A stretch of DNA of 8,058 nucleotides from an uncultured Nitrospina sp. Lineage in GTDB: Bacteria; Nitrospinota; Nitrospinia; Nitrospinales; VA-1. This document shows, in pieces, positions 1-6,947 of the stretch (position 1 is the first letter of the stretch; each line of letters opens with the position of its first letter). The stretch spans positions 1 through 8,058 of the forward strand of contig CAJWOD010000055.1 of NCBI GenBank assembly GCA_913044145.1, in the 5' to 3' direction. The translations under genes and the position numbers were made by a program. The notes below the pieces were generated by a model that saw only the letters and a program-made list of their open reading frames with translations, was not told the origin of the DNA and made no database searches.

Positions 1-55
1 CAAAAAACCGAGCTTCCCGTGGAAGTTTATTCATTTTTTCAATATCAAAAGCCAT
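1..55 (-). CDS. Possible 5' end of an unidentified gene leaving the window
   Basis: The minus strand from an ATG at 55 is open to the window edge and reads MAFDIEKMNKLPREARFF, 18 residues. The composition is protein-like, and the gene would point the same way as all its neighbours. The 308-base gap upstream holds promoter-like sequence, which suits the start of a new transcription unit. No good Shine-Dalgarno precedes this ATG. An in-frame ATG at codon 8 is an alternative start, also without a clear ribosome site. Two plus-strand frames are also open across this short stretch, so the assignment is not secure. Too little is visible to name a product. Confidence 0.42.
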   Translation of the reverse strand, partial: MAFDIEKMNKLPREARFF

Positions 56-98
56 ATTTGTTTGCCGTACTTTAAAGAGGACAAAATATTAATAAATT

Positions 99-139
99 AA
101 GGTCCCTCTAGACAACTAAATTAATAATCTCTGGACCTT
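99..139 (-). repeat. Inverted repeat AAGGTCC ... GGACCTT
   Basis: Seven-base arms at 99-105 and 133-139 are perfect reverse complements separated by 27 bases. On the minus strand the structure lies upstream of the ATG at 55. It would fall in the 5' untranslated region if transcription starts from the promoter candidate at 171-198. A second weak promoter candidate (TTGTCT at 110-115, 18-base spacer, TAATAT at 86-91) would place one arm in its spacer and the other upstream of its -35, as in an operator. The long loop argues against a simple terminator. Function is not known. Confidence 0.4.
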
Positions 140-170
140 TATCTAATATTTTAATTTTGCTATAGGTGCC

Positions 171-198
171 ACAATAATTGAAGGTTAGCTTGGGTCAA
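171..198 (-). promoter_or_regulatory. Candidate sigma70 promoter for the gene at the left edge
   Basis: Read on the minus strand, TTGACC (193-198, five of six consensus bases) and TATTGT (171-176, four of six) are separated by 16 bases. Transcription would start near 163 and give a leader of about 110 bases before the ATG at 55. That leader would contain the AAGGTCC/GGACCTT inverted repeat. AT-rich sequence produces such matches by chance, so this is a candidate only. Confidence 0.3.
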
Positions 199-234
199 GA
201 TTATTTCAGGAATGAAAAGCAAAATTGTCGGCAA

Positions 235-262
235 GGCATTCAGTCAATTAAATGTGAATGCC
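235..262. repeat. 8-base inverted repeat GGCATTCA ... TGAATGCC
   Basis: Arms at 235-242 and 255-262 are perfect reverse complements around a 12-base AT-rich centre. On the minus strand this could form a hairpin about 100 bases after the DUF502 stop. The bases after it are mixed (TTGCCGAC, then TTTT), so it is not a classical terminator. It could be an RNA 3' end, a processing hairpin or a protein-binding dyad. It is the strongest perfect inverted repeat I found in the gap. Confidence 0.45.
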
Positions 263-266
263 ATAA

Positions 267-300
267 AACGAACTCGTTGAATTCTTGCTGGCAAAAGAAT
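267..300. repeat. Two adjacent short dyads
   Basis: AACGA-AC-TCGTT (267-278) is a 12-base near-palindrome with 5-base arms. ATTCTT ... AAGAAT (281-286 and 295-300) has 6-base arms around 8 bases. Together with the dyad at 235-262, three symmetrical elements lie within about 66 bases. Each is short enough to be chance; the clustering is what makes them worth recording. Confidence 0.3.
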
Positions 301-363
301 GAAACATGCGAGAATAATTGACGCTAAGATGGCAACCGGGGATAAAAAAAGGGCACTAAAATT

Positions 364-987
364 TTATGGCTGCAGGTTCTCATCTGGATGTGTCATTCCA
401 AAAGAAATAATCATTTTTAAGCCTTCTTCAACAGACATTTTAAGGGGTTGTGTATCTTTTTCCGGTAGCATAAAAAGAAATCCCGTTGTTGGATTAGGCG
501 AAGTAGGCACAAAGATATTTAGCATTTTTTCATCGCCAGATATCCCCTTTGGGGTATTGCAACAAACTATTCCCAAAGTTTTTAAGGGTTCCCTTGGGTA
601 AGTAATGAGAACCATCTTTTGAAAGCTGGGTGTTTCTGTCAACGATACAGTGTCGACCACTTTCTTAATACTGGTATAAATGACCCGAACGACCGGAATC
701 TTATTGAGTATTCCCTCACCTATAGCCACTATTTTTTTCCCAATAAAATTCGTTCCAACTAAGCCTACTGCAATAATGAAAACAGCTAAAAACAATACTC
801 CCATTCCCGGGATATGCAATTTTTCCATTAATTGTATGTTCTGAGGCCCCAAAACCCCAGTAATAAGAGGTTCCATAGCCTTGTCAACACGTGTAATGAC
901 AAAAGACAAAATCATGTAGGTCAAAGCTGCTGGGATGGTAACCAAAAATCCTGCGATTAAATTTTTCTTTAGCGCTTTTTTAAACAT
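364..987 (-). CDS. DUF502 family (COG2928) integral membrane protein
   Basis: This 207-residue protein has two hydrophobic segments, at about residues 10-31 and 63-83. A soluble C-terminal part follows. Family-type features are visible: IPGMG leading into the second membrane helix (59-63), IPVVRVIYTSIKK (97-109), and FVPTSPNPTTGF (159-170). The family has no established biochemical role that I can state; it is predicted to sit in the inner membrane. I chose the ATG at 987 over an in-frame TTG at 1017 because AAGGGAG lies five bases upstream of the ATG, and because MFKKALKK is the expected short basic N-terminus before the first helix. It lies 99 bases downstream of lon in the same direction, so co-transcription is possible though a short hairpin lies between them. 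Nothing looks truncated. Confidence 0.88.
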   Translation of the reverse strand: MFKKALKKNLIAGFLVTIPAALTYMILSFVITRVDKAMEPLITGVLGPQNIQLMEKLHIPGMGVLFLAVFIIAVGLVGTNFIGKKIVAIGEGILNKIPVVRVIYTSIKKVVDTVSLTETPSFQKMVLITYPREPLKTLGIVCCNTPKGISGDEKMLNIFVPTSPNPTTGFLFMLPEKDTQPLKMSVEEGLKMIISFGMTHPDENLQP

Positions 988-992
988 GGCTA

Positions 993-999
993 CTCCCTT
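993..999 (-). promoter_or_regulatory. Strong Shine-Dalgarno that fixes the DUF502 start
   Basis: AAGGGAG on the minus strand lies five bases before the ATG at 987. It is the best ribosome-binding sequence in the window, and it falls inside the upstream extension that would begin at TTG 1017, which argues against that extension. Confidence 0.75.
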
Positions 1000-1032
1000 G
1001 ATTTTCGTTTGCCGCAAATTCTCAGAGTTGTT

Positions 1033-1044
1033 TCAAGATCTTGA
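1033..1044. repeat. 12-base perfect palindrome TCAAGATCTTGA
   Basis: A perfect 12-base palindrome sits in the lon-DUF502 gap, about 46 bases before the DUF502 ATG. A dimeric regulator could bind such a site, but there is no flanking promoter I would trust and no second copy in the window. It may be chance. Confidence 0.35.
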
Positions 1045-1057
1045 TAAATTTTTCCGC

Positions 1058-1075
1058 AAAAGGGCTCACCCTTTC
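1058..1075 (-). terminator. Short hairpin 11 bases past the lon stop codon
   Basis: On the minus strand AAAGGG-TGAG-CCCTTT forms a six-pair stem with a four-base loop, extendable by one G-U pair. The bases after it are TGCGGAAAAA, not a T-run. It could be a weak or factor-dependent terminator, or an mRNA-stabilising 3' hairpin that partly separates lon from DUF502. The position supports a function; the missing T-tract weakens the terminator reading. Confidence 0.35.
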
Positions 1076-1086
1076 TCCGAGACCGA

Positions 1087-3492
1087 CTAATTGAGGCGGA
1101 GGGCAGGTTGTTTTATTGAAGTTTTAGACACCCTCTTGCTTTTTCTTGAGGCAGACTTCTTTTTAGTTTTATTATTTTTTCCAAAGGAATGCTTGATAAC
1201 TTCATCCATTTTTGTAACAGGAAAAAATTGGATGCTTTTTCTAATATTTTCCGGAATATCGGGAATATCTTTTTCGTTCTCAATAGGTATTATAAGATTG
1301 TGTATTCCATGTCGATGTGCGGCAAGAACTTTTTCTTTTAATCCGCCGATTGGAAGAACTTTTCCTGTCAAAGTCAGTTCTCCTGTCATTGCAATATCGT
1401 GACGCAACGAAGTTTTAGTGAGTGCCGAAACCAGAGCCACGGCCATGGTAATACCTGCTGAAGGACCATCCTTGGGAACTGCGCCTTCAGGAATATGTAT
1501 GTGGAAATCATTTTTCTGGTAAAAACTTTTTGGTAATCCGAACTCTGAAGCTCGTGACCGGACATAAGTCATAGCAGCCTGAGCTGATTCTTTCATGATA
1601 TCGCCTAGTTGCCCAGTGGGCACGAGTTTACCGGTTCCAGGCAGAACAGTGACTTCTATTGACAGAATCTCCCCACCCAACTCGGTCCACGCCAATCCTA
1701 TCGCCGAACCTATGTCAAGTGGACCTTCTTTGTCTGATCGTTTGTATTTTGGGGTGCCAAGGTACTTTGTCAAACTTGCTGGAGTAATTTTAATTTGCGT
1801 CTTTTTACCTTTTTTTACAACTTCTTTTACGATTTTACGGCAGAGAGTCGCAATTTCCCTCTCCAGATTTCTAACTCCAGCTTCACGGGTGAAATCCTGA
1901 ATAATCTGCTGAAGAGCTTTTTCTGAAATTTCAATATTCTTTTTAGTCAAACCATGCTCAGCGACTTTCTTGGGTACTAAAAACTTCTGCGCTATTCCAA
2001 TCTTTTCCTGATCGGTATATCCGGGAAGGTGCAACACTTCCATTCTGTCTAATAATGGCCGTGGAATGGAATGAAGAACATTAGCGGTACAAATAAATAA
2101 AACATTTGAAAGGTCGTAATCTATTTCCAGATAATGATCGTTGAAGTTTGAATTTTGTTCTGGGTCAAGCACTTCTAGTAATGCAGAGGAGGGATCGCCA
2201 CGAAAATCTGCATTCATCTTATCGACTTCATCTAGCATGAAAACTGGGTTGTTCACTCCGGCCTTTTTCATACCTTGAATTATCTTGCCAGGTAACGCAC
2301 CAATATACGTCCGGCGATGGCCTCTAATCTCGGCTTCATCACGAACTCCTCCAAGGGATATACGCACGAACTCTCTACCCATGGCTTTTCCTATGGATTT
2401 ACCTAGAGAAGTTTTACCAACCCCAGGAGGCCCAACCAGACAAATAATAGGCCCTTTTATTTTTTTTACTAGTTTTAACACTGCAAGATGTTCGGTGATA
2501 CGTTCTTTTACTTTTTCCAGTCCGTAATGATCTTTATCAAGAACTTTCTGGGCTTCCTGGATTTTAATTTTTTCAGTACCCGCGGCTTTTTTCCAAGGCA
2601 AATCTGCAAGCCACTCTATATAAGTTCTAGCCACCGTTGCTTCTGCTGACATGGGTTGCATGAGTTCAAGCCGTTTCAATTCTTTTTTGGCTTTCTCGTT
2701 AATCTCTTTTGGCATTTTTGCCTTTTTAATCTTTTGTTTTAATTCATCAAAATCGCTTTTAAACTCATCTCGTTTGCCAAGCTCTTTTTGTATCGCTTTC
2801 ATCTGTTCATTCAAATAGAATTCTTTCTGACTACGCTCCATTTGTTTTCGTACTCGTCCATGAACTCGTTTCTCGATTTTAAGGACTTCCATTTCGGACT
2901 TAAGAATTGCCAGCAACTTATTTAACCGATCGGCAGGGTTTAATGTTTCCAAAAGCTCTTGCTTTTCTTGACTTTGAAAAACCATATATGAGGAAATAGT
3001 GTCCGCATATCGATGTGGTTCAAGAATATTGGCGCTCGCAGTAACGGCTTCTAAAGGGATTTTTTGGTTGAGCTTGACGTATTGCTCGAACATATTGCCA
3101 ACACTCCGCATCATCGCTTTTACATCGGGAGTGAGTTGATCATTTTCATGGATACGGTTCACTTCCACTTCAAAATAATCAGGGTTGTTTGTAAATCCTT
3201 CGATTCGGCCTCTTTGAAGCCCTTCCACCAAAACCTTCATAGTTCCATCGGTTAATTTTAGGATTTGAAGGATATTTGCGATCGTTCCGACTTCAAAAAT
3301 ATCTACCGGTTGCGGGTCGTCGTTGTTGGGGTTTCTTTGTGCCGATAGGAAGATACTTTTTTGTTCTACCATAGATTTTTCTAAGGCAAGAACAGACTTT
3401 TCTCTACCCACGAACAAGGGCAGAACCATATAAGGAAAGACTATAATATCTCTCAGAGGGAGAAGGGGTAAGGTAATCTTATCTGAGCCCAT
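1087..3492 (-). CDS. lon: ATP-dependent protease Lon (LonA, S16 family)
   Basis: This 801-residue cytosolic AAA+ serine protease degrades damaged and regulatory proteins; the active form is a hexamer. The N-terminal substrate-binding domain (about 6-200) starts with the typical LPLLPLRDIIVFPYMVLPLFVGR. A coiled, charged linker follows (about 200-290). The ATPase has Walker A GPPGVGKT at 354-361 and Walker B FMLDEVDK with D421 and E422. The protease domain has the Ser-Lys dyad: S678 in KDGPSAG and K721 in GGLKEK, with the same 43-residue spacing as in the Escherichia coli enzyme. The ATG at 3492 lies four bases after the clpX stop with only a poor Shine-Dalgarno, so translation is probably coupled to clpX. 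The last 30 or so residues are unusually rich in Lys, Arg and Ser (KNNKTKKKSASRKSKR and on). No heat-shock element was recognised. Confidence 0.98.
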   Translation of the reverse strand: MGSDKITLPLLPLRDIIVFPYMVLPLFVGREKSVLALEKSMVEQKSIFLSAQRNPNNDDPQPVDIFEVGTIANILQILKLTDGTMKVLVEGLQRGRIEGFTNNPDYFEVEVNRIHENDQLTPDVKAMMRSVGNMFEQYVKLNQKIPLEAVTASANILEPHRYADTISSYMVFQSQEKQELLETLNPADRLNKLLAILKSEMEVLKIEKRVHGRVRKQMERSQKEFYLNEQMKAIQKELGKRDEFKSDFDELKQKIKKAKMPKEINEKAKKELKRLELMQPMSAEATVARTYIEWLADLPWKKAAGTEKIKIQEAQKVLDKDHYGLEKVKERITEHLAVLKLVKKIKGPIICLVGPPGVGKTSLGKSIGKAMGREFVRISLGGVRDEAEIRGHRRTYIGALPGKIIQGMKKAGVNNPVFMLDEVDKMNADFRGDPSSALLEVLDPEQNSNFNDHYLEIDYDLSNVLFICTANVLHSIPRPLLDRMEVLHLPGYTDQEKIGIAQKFLVPKKVAEHGLTKKNIEISEKALQQIIQDFTREAGVRNLEREIATLCRKIVKEVVKKGKKTQIKITPASLTKYLGTPKYKRSDKEGPLDIGSAIGLAWTELGGEILSIEVTVLPGTGKLVPTGQLGDIMKESAQAAMTYVRSRASEFGLPKSFYQKNDFHIHIPEGAVPKDGPSAGITMAVALVSALTKTSLRHDIAMTGELTLTGKVLPIGGLKEKVLAAHRHGIHNLIIPIENEKDIPDIPENIRKSIQFFPVTKMDEVIKHSFGKNNKTKKKSASRKSKRVSKTSIKQPALRLN

Positions 3493-3496
3493 AATG

Positions 3497-4744
3497 CTAG
3501 CTGGCCTGTTTCTTTTTAGCGTAAACCATCATGGGTTTTTCACCATTGGTAACAACTTCTTCGTTAATCACAACTTCTTCGATATCTTTTTGCGAAGGCA
3601 ACTCGTACATCATATCTAGCATAGTTTCTTCCATCACGGCGCGCAAACCCCTTGCCCCGGTTTTTCGATCGAGCGCTTTTTCTGCAATTGCTCTAATTGC
3701 ATTTTCAGTAAACTTCAATTTGATATTTTCAAACTCAAATAGTTTTTTATATTGTTTTACCAAAGCATTTTTTGGTTCAGTCATAACTTTTATTAATGCG
3801 TTGATATCTAACTCCTTAAGTGTTGCCACGGCTGAAAAACGCCCAACAAACTCAGGGATCAAGCCGTACTTGAGCAGGTCTTCTGGTTGGATTTTTTCAA
3901 GAAAATCCTCGTCCTCCAGCTCAATTTTTGAAACGATTTTTTGCTCAAATCCGAGACTTTTTTTGCCGATTCGGTTACGAACGATTTCGCTAAGGCCGAC
4001 AAATGCACCACCGCATACAAACAATATATTTGTTGTGTCCACCTGTAAAAATTCCTGATGAGGATGTTTGCGTCCTCCTTGCGGTGGAACACTGGCAGTG
4101 GTTCCTTCAATTATTTTCAACAAAGCCTGTTGAACACCCTCCCCGGAAACATCTCGAGTAATGGAAGGGTTCTCTGACTTCCGTGAAATCTTGTCGACCT
4201 CATCAATGTATATAATACCTCGCTCTGCTTTTTCTACATCGTAATCCGCGCTCTGCAAAAGCTTTAGTATGATGTTTTCGACGTCTTCCCCTACATAACC
4301 GGCTTCTGTAAGGGTAGTAGCATCCACAATGGTAAACGGGACATCGAGTATTCGCGCCAACGTTTGAGCCATGAGAGTTTTCCCTGAGCCGGTAGGCCCA
4401 ACTAGAAGCACATTACTTTTTTGCAATTCAACATCATCCATCTCAAGGTTAGAGTCTATCCGTTTAAAATGATTATGTACTGCAACTGAAAGGATTTTTT
4501 TGCAACGTTCTTGATTAATAATGTATTGATCAAGGTGGCTATAAATTTCCTTTGGCTTCAGTAAATGTTGGAGATCTTCACCCTTTTCCTGGGCCCACTC
4601 CTCAACCATGATTTCGTTACATAGTTCGATGCACTCATCGCAAATATAAACGCTGGGTCCAGCAATGAGTTTCTTGACTTCTTCTTGGCTCTTACCACAA
4701 AAAGAGCAACGATAATTCCCAGTAGTTGTACTTTTCTTTGCCAT
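3497..4744 (-). CDS. clpX: ClpX, AAA+ unfoldase subunit of the ClpXP protease
   Basis: This 415-residue hexameric unfoldase recognises tagged or damaged proteins and threads them into ClpP in the cytosol. The N-terminal zinc-binding domain has C13, C16, C35 and C38. Walker A GPTGSGKT is at 116-123, the pore-1 loop GYVG at 149-152, and Walker B IIYIDEVDK with D181 and E182. The pore-2 RKH motif is seen in GGRKHPHQEF. The ClpP-contacting loop has LGF, where many species have IGF. The GRFSAV and GARGLR motifs mark the later AAA+ elements. All functional motifs are intact and the length is normal. GGGGG lies four bases before the ATG. The gene follows clpP after 58 bases and runs into lon with a 4-base gap, so clpX-lon are almost certainly one transcript. 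Confidence 0.98.
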   Translation of the reverse strand: MAKKSTTTGNYRCSFCGKSQEEVKKLIAGPSVYICDECIELCNEIMVEEWAQEKGEDLQHLLKPKEIYSHLDQYIINQERCKKILSVAVHNHFKRIDSNLEMDDVELQKSNVLLVGPTGSGKTLMAQTLARILDVPFTIVDATTLTEAGYVGEDVENIILKLLQSADYDVEKAERGIIYIDEVDKISRKSENPSITRDVSGEGVQQALLKIIEGTTASVPPQGGRKHPHQEFLQVDTTNILFVCGGAFVGLSEIVRNRIGKKSLGFEQKIVSKIELEDEDFLEKIQPEDLLKYGLIPEFVGRFSAVATLKELDINALIKVMTEPKNALVKQYKKLFEFENIKLKFTENAIRAIAEKALDRKTGARGLRAVMEETMLDMMYELPSQKDIEEVVINEEVVTNGEKPMMVYAKKKQAS

Positions 4745-4802
4745 AAAGCCCCCGATTATTAGAATGGCTCTGTTTTCAACTTGGCTTAGTTAAAAAACAG
4801 TT

Positions 4803-5432
4803 TTATTTTTTATCTTTGTCGTCTTTTTTAGCTTCTTCGCGATTGCTGATAACATTGTCTATCAGCCCATATTTTTTAGCTTCTTCGCCGGTCATATAAT
4901 GATCACGCTCTGTGTCCTTATTAACCTGATTAACAGGCTTCCCGGAATGCTTCGCCAGAATTCCATCAAGAATAGAGCGGATGCGGGAAATCTCTTTAGC
5001 TTGAATTTCAATATCGGTATGTTGTCCCTGAAACCCGCCACTCGGTTGGTGGATCATAATTCGCGAATGGGGTAAAGCAAATCGTTTTTTTGGAGCACCA
5101 GCTGTTAAAAGTAACGCGCCCATGCTCGCAGCTTGACCTATACAAATTGTTTGAACATCGGGCTTGATGTATTGCATTGTATCGTAAATGGCCATCCCCG
5201 AACTGACCTGCCCACCCGGACTATTAATATAAAGATAAATATCCTGATCTGGTTCATCGGACTCAAGAAATAGCAATTGCGCGATAATAAGGTTAGCCAT
5301 ATGATCTTCGATGGCAGAGCCAATAAAAATAATACGGTCTTTTAACAGCCGCGAATAAATATCGTAAGATCGTTCGCCGCGACTGGTTTGTTCTACAACA
5401 ATGGGTACCAATTGGTTGTGAATGGAATTCAT
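4803..5432 (-). CDS. clpP: ClpP, ATP-dependent Clp protease proteolytic subunit
   Basis: This 209-residue serine peptidase (S14) assembles as a tetradecameric barrel and cuts proteins unfolded by ClpX. The triad is visible: S103 in GQAASMGA, H128 in MIHQPSGG, and D177 in DTERDHYM. The positions are all six higher than in mature E. coli ClpP, consistent with a short propeptide. The N-terminus (LVPIVVEQTSRGERSYDIYSRLL) is typical and includes the axial-loop and processing region. INSPGG at 69-74 forms the oxyanion region. The C-terminus ends in a short charged tail (EEAKKDDKDKK). AAGAGAG lies four bases before the ATG and supports this start. It is 120 bases after tig and 58 before clpX, in the usual tig-clpP-clpX order. 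Confidence 0.98.
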   Translation of the reverse strand: MNSIHNQLVPIVVEQTSRGERSYDIYSRLLKDRIIFIGSAIEDHMANLIIAQLLFLESDEPDQDIYLYINSPGGQVSSGMAIYDTMQYIKPDVQTICIGQAASMGALLLTAGAPKKRFALPHSRIMIHQPSGGFQGQHTDIEIQAKEISRIRSILDGILAKHSGKPVNQVNKDTERDHYMTGEEAKKYGLIDNVISNREEAKKDDKDKK

Positions 5433-5552
5433 TTTTCTCTCTTAATTAGGACTCAGGTAACATGAACCGCTTTCTGAAATAGCCAATGTATTAGAAAGGG
5501 TTTTCGGCTTGTAAGTCATTTAGAAATAATTAGATAACCAACAATAGGTTGA

Positions 5553-6905
5553 CTATACATTATCAGCAATTAAATCTTTTCTGTCAACCATTACTTCTTT
5601 TAACTTTACCTTTTCAAGGGCGGAATTCAAGGTTTTATCGCGTTTCATGCGACTATGTAAACGAGCGAGCACTCCGTTTTTTTCCCACTCCTTTTTCATC
5701 TGTTTTAAGTTGCCACCCGCGCCCAACAACTGCGCCATATTTTGTAACTCTTGTTCCAATTCTTCTGGGGTGACCTCTAATTCAAGATTGCGAGATAATT
5801 GATCAAGAATCAACTCCTCTTGGAGAGCTTTGATAGCAGGCTCTTTGTACTTCGAAATTAGCTCTGGTGTGACTTCTTCACCGTGACGGTGATCACGGTC
5901 GTCACCATGATCGTGCTTAGTCTCTTTTCCCTGTTTCTTATTAGCCTGCTCAGACATGAATTTGACTTGTTCTTTAATCAAGCCTTCAGGTAAATCAATC
6001 GGATTTTGTTCTGTCAGCTGTTCGGCAAATTTCTTTTTGGTAGCCTTAAGAGCTTCCTTCCGTTCATAGTCCTCTAGTTCTATTCTTATTTTAGCCTTCA
6101 TATCTTCTAGGTCTTTATATTTTTTTTCAGTATCCAACTCGCGCGCAAATTCGTCATTTAATTTTGGTAATTCCTGAACCTGAATGCCCTTTAGAGTAAT
6201 ATTAAAATCAACCTCTTTCCCGGCGATTTCTTTATTATGATAATCCTCTGGCACTTGCACTTTTATATCGCGGTTATCACCGATTTCCATGCCGATCATT
6301 CCCTTATCCAATCCTTCTATCAGTTGACCGCCGCCAACCTGAATGATCTGGTCACGAACTGTCCCACCTTCAAAAGGCTTGTCTCCTAACATGCTAGTGA
6401 AATCAATTTTTATAAGGTCTTTTTCTTGTACAGAGCGATCGATGATTTCCACCGTCTTAGCTTTTCTTTGGCGTAAAGCCTCGATAGTTTGGTCGACTTC
6501 TCCATCGGTGATACGAGGTATTTTCATTTCCACCTCAATACTAGAATAATCCTTGATATCGATGCTTGGCAGCACTTCTACAGAGGCGGAAACGGATATA
6601 TCCGTGCCCTCTTCTGCGTTGACCTCCAAAAGATGCGGTTGGCCGATGGCGCGTAAATCTTTCTCTGCTATGGCATTATTAAGCTCATTACTGATGAGGT
6701 TACTTAGTACTTCTTTTTTTACATCAGGTCCGAACTGTTTCTCCAGCAGTGAGGCAGGTACTTTCCCCTTGCGAAAACCAGGAACCTTAACTTCTCTGCC
6801 AAGTTTCTGATAGTACTTGTCCACTTCCTTTTTGTAATTATTGTAAGGGATTACAAATTTAATTTTCTTATTACAGGAATCAACTTCTTCTATTTCTATA
6901 TCCAT
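5553..6905 (-). CDS. tig: Trigger factor, ribosome-associated chaperone and peptidyl-prolyl isomerase
   Basis: This 450-residue protein binds ribosomal protein uL23 at the tunnel exit and shields nascent chains. The N-terminal ribosome-binding domain (1 to about 115) has the signature GFRKGKVP at 43-50. The FKBP-type PPIase domain spans about 155-242, with the family-type stretch FEGGTVRDQIIQVGGGQ and GLDKGMIGMEIGD. The remaining C-terminal domain is helical and charged. I prefer ATG 6905 over TTG 6920: MDIEIEEVDSCNKKIKF aligns with usual family N-termini, and a weak GAAAG lies eight bases upstream. The odd feature is a His/Asp-rich insert at about 327-343, with H331, H333, H339 and H341 among several Asp, coded by repetitive DNA. 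The total is slightly longer than the common 430-440 residues. It heads the tig-clpP-clpX-lon set. Confidence 0.97.
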   Translation of the reverse strand: MDIEIEEVDSCNKKIKFVIPYNNYKKEVDKYYQKLGREVKVPGFRKGKVPASLLEKQFGPDVKKEVLSNLISNELNNAIAEKDLRAIGQPHLLEVNAEEGTDISVSASVEVLPSIDIKDYSSIEVEMKIPRITDGEVDQTIEALRQRKAKTVEIIDRSVQEKDLIKIDFTSMLGDKPFEGGTVRDQIIQVGGGQLIEGLDKGMIGMEIGDNRDIKVQVPEDYHNKEIAGKEVDFNITLKGIQVQELPKLNDEFARELDTEKKYKDLEDMKAKIRIELEDYERKEALKATKKKFAEQLTEQNPIDLPEGLIKEQVKFMSEQANKKQGKETKHDHGDDRDHRHGEEVTPELISKYKEPAIKALQEELILDQLSRNLELEVTPEELEQELQNMAQLLGAGGNLKQMKKEWEKNGVLARLHSRMKRDKTLNSALEKVKLKEVMVDRKDLIADNV

Positions 6906-6947
6906 ATAGGTAGCTTTCAATTATTCTAAAGTTTTAACAAATCACTA

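Larger units (their letters stand above)
56..363. other. 308-base gap without a convincing gene, rich in inverted repeats
   Basis: This gap lies between the DUF502 stop codon and the probable gene start at 55. It is AT-rich, and I see no supported coding frame in it on either strand. It contains several separate inverted repeats (99-139, 235-262, 267-278, 281-300) and two sigma70-like promoter candidates reading leftward. Just after the DUF502 stop there is a run of seven T on the minus strand (344-350), but no GC-rich stem sits directly before it, so it is not a clear intrinsic terminator. The stretch probably combines the 3' region of the DUF502 unit with the control region of the next gene. 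A small RNA cannot be excluded. Confidence 0.5.

Noticed and set aside
344..350. Run of seven T on the minus strand after DUF502 as an intrinsic terminator
   Set aside because: No GC-rich stem directly precedes it. The upstream bases only form an AT dyad (TAAAATTTTA) around the stop codon.
299..601. Plus-strand 100-residue open frame overlapping the DUF502 gene
   Set aside because: It is antisense to a well-supported DUF502 gene, has no family resemblance, and its Ser/Phe-rich C-terminal half mirrors the minus-strand codons.
988..1017. TTG at 1017 as the DUF502 start
   Set aside because: The extension contains the strong AAGGGAG ribosome site that serves the ATG at 987.
3531..4058. Plus-strand 175-residue open frame opposite clpX
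   Set aside because: It is antisense to the conserved AAA+ part of ClpX, and its Ser/Phe/Ile-rich composition is that of a reverse-strand shadow.
5433..5552. Separate promoter for clpP in the 120-base tig-clpP gap
   Set aside because: The best pair I found (CTTACA-N16-TAATAC) matches only four and three consensus bases. No terminator hairpin with a T-tract was seen after tig either, so readthrough from tig is simpler.
6906..6920. TTG at 6920 as the trigger factor start
   Set aside because: It would add five residues without a ribosome site. The ATG at 6905 gives a family-like N-terminus and has a weak GAAAG at a usable distance.
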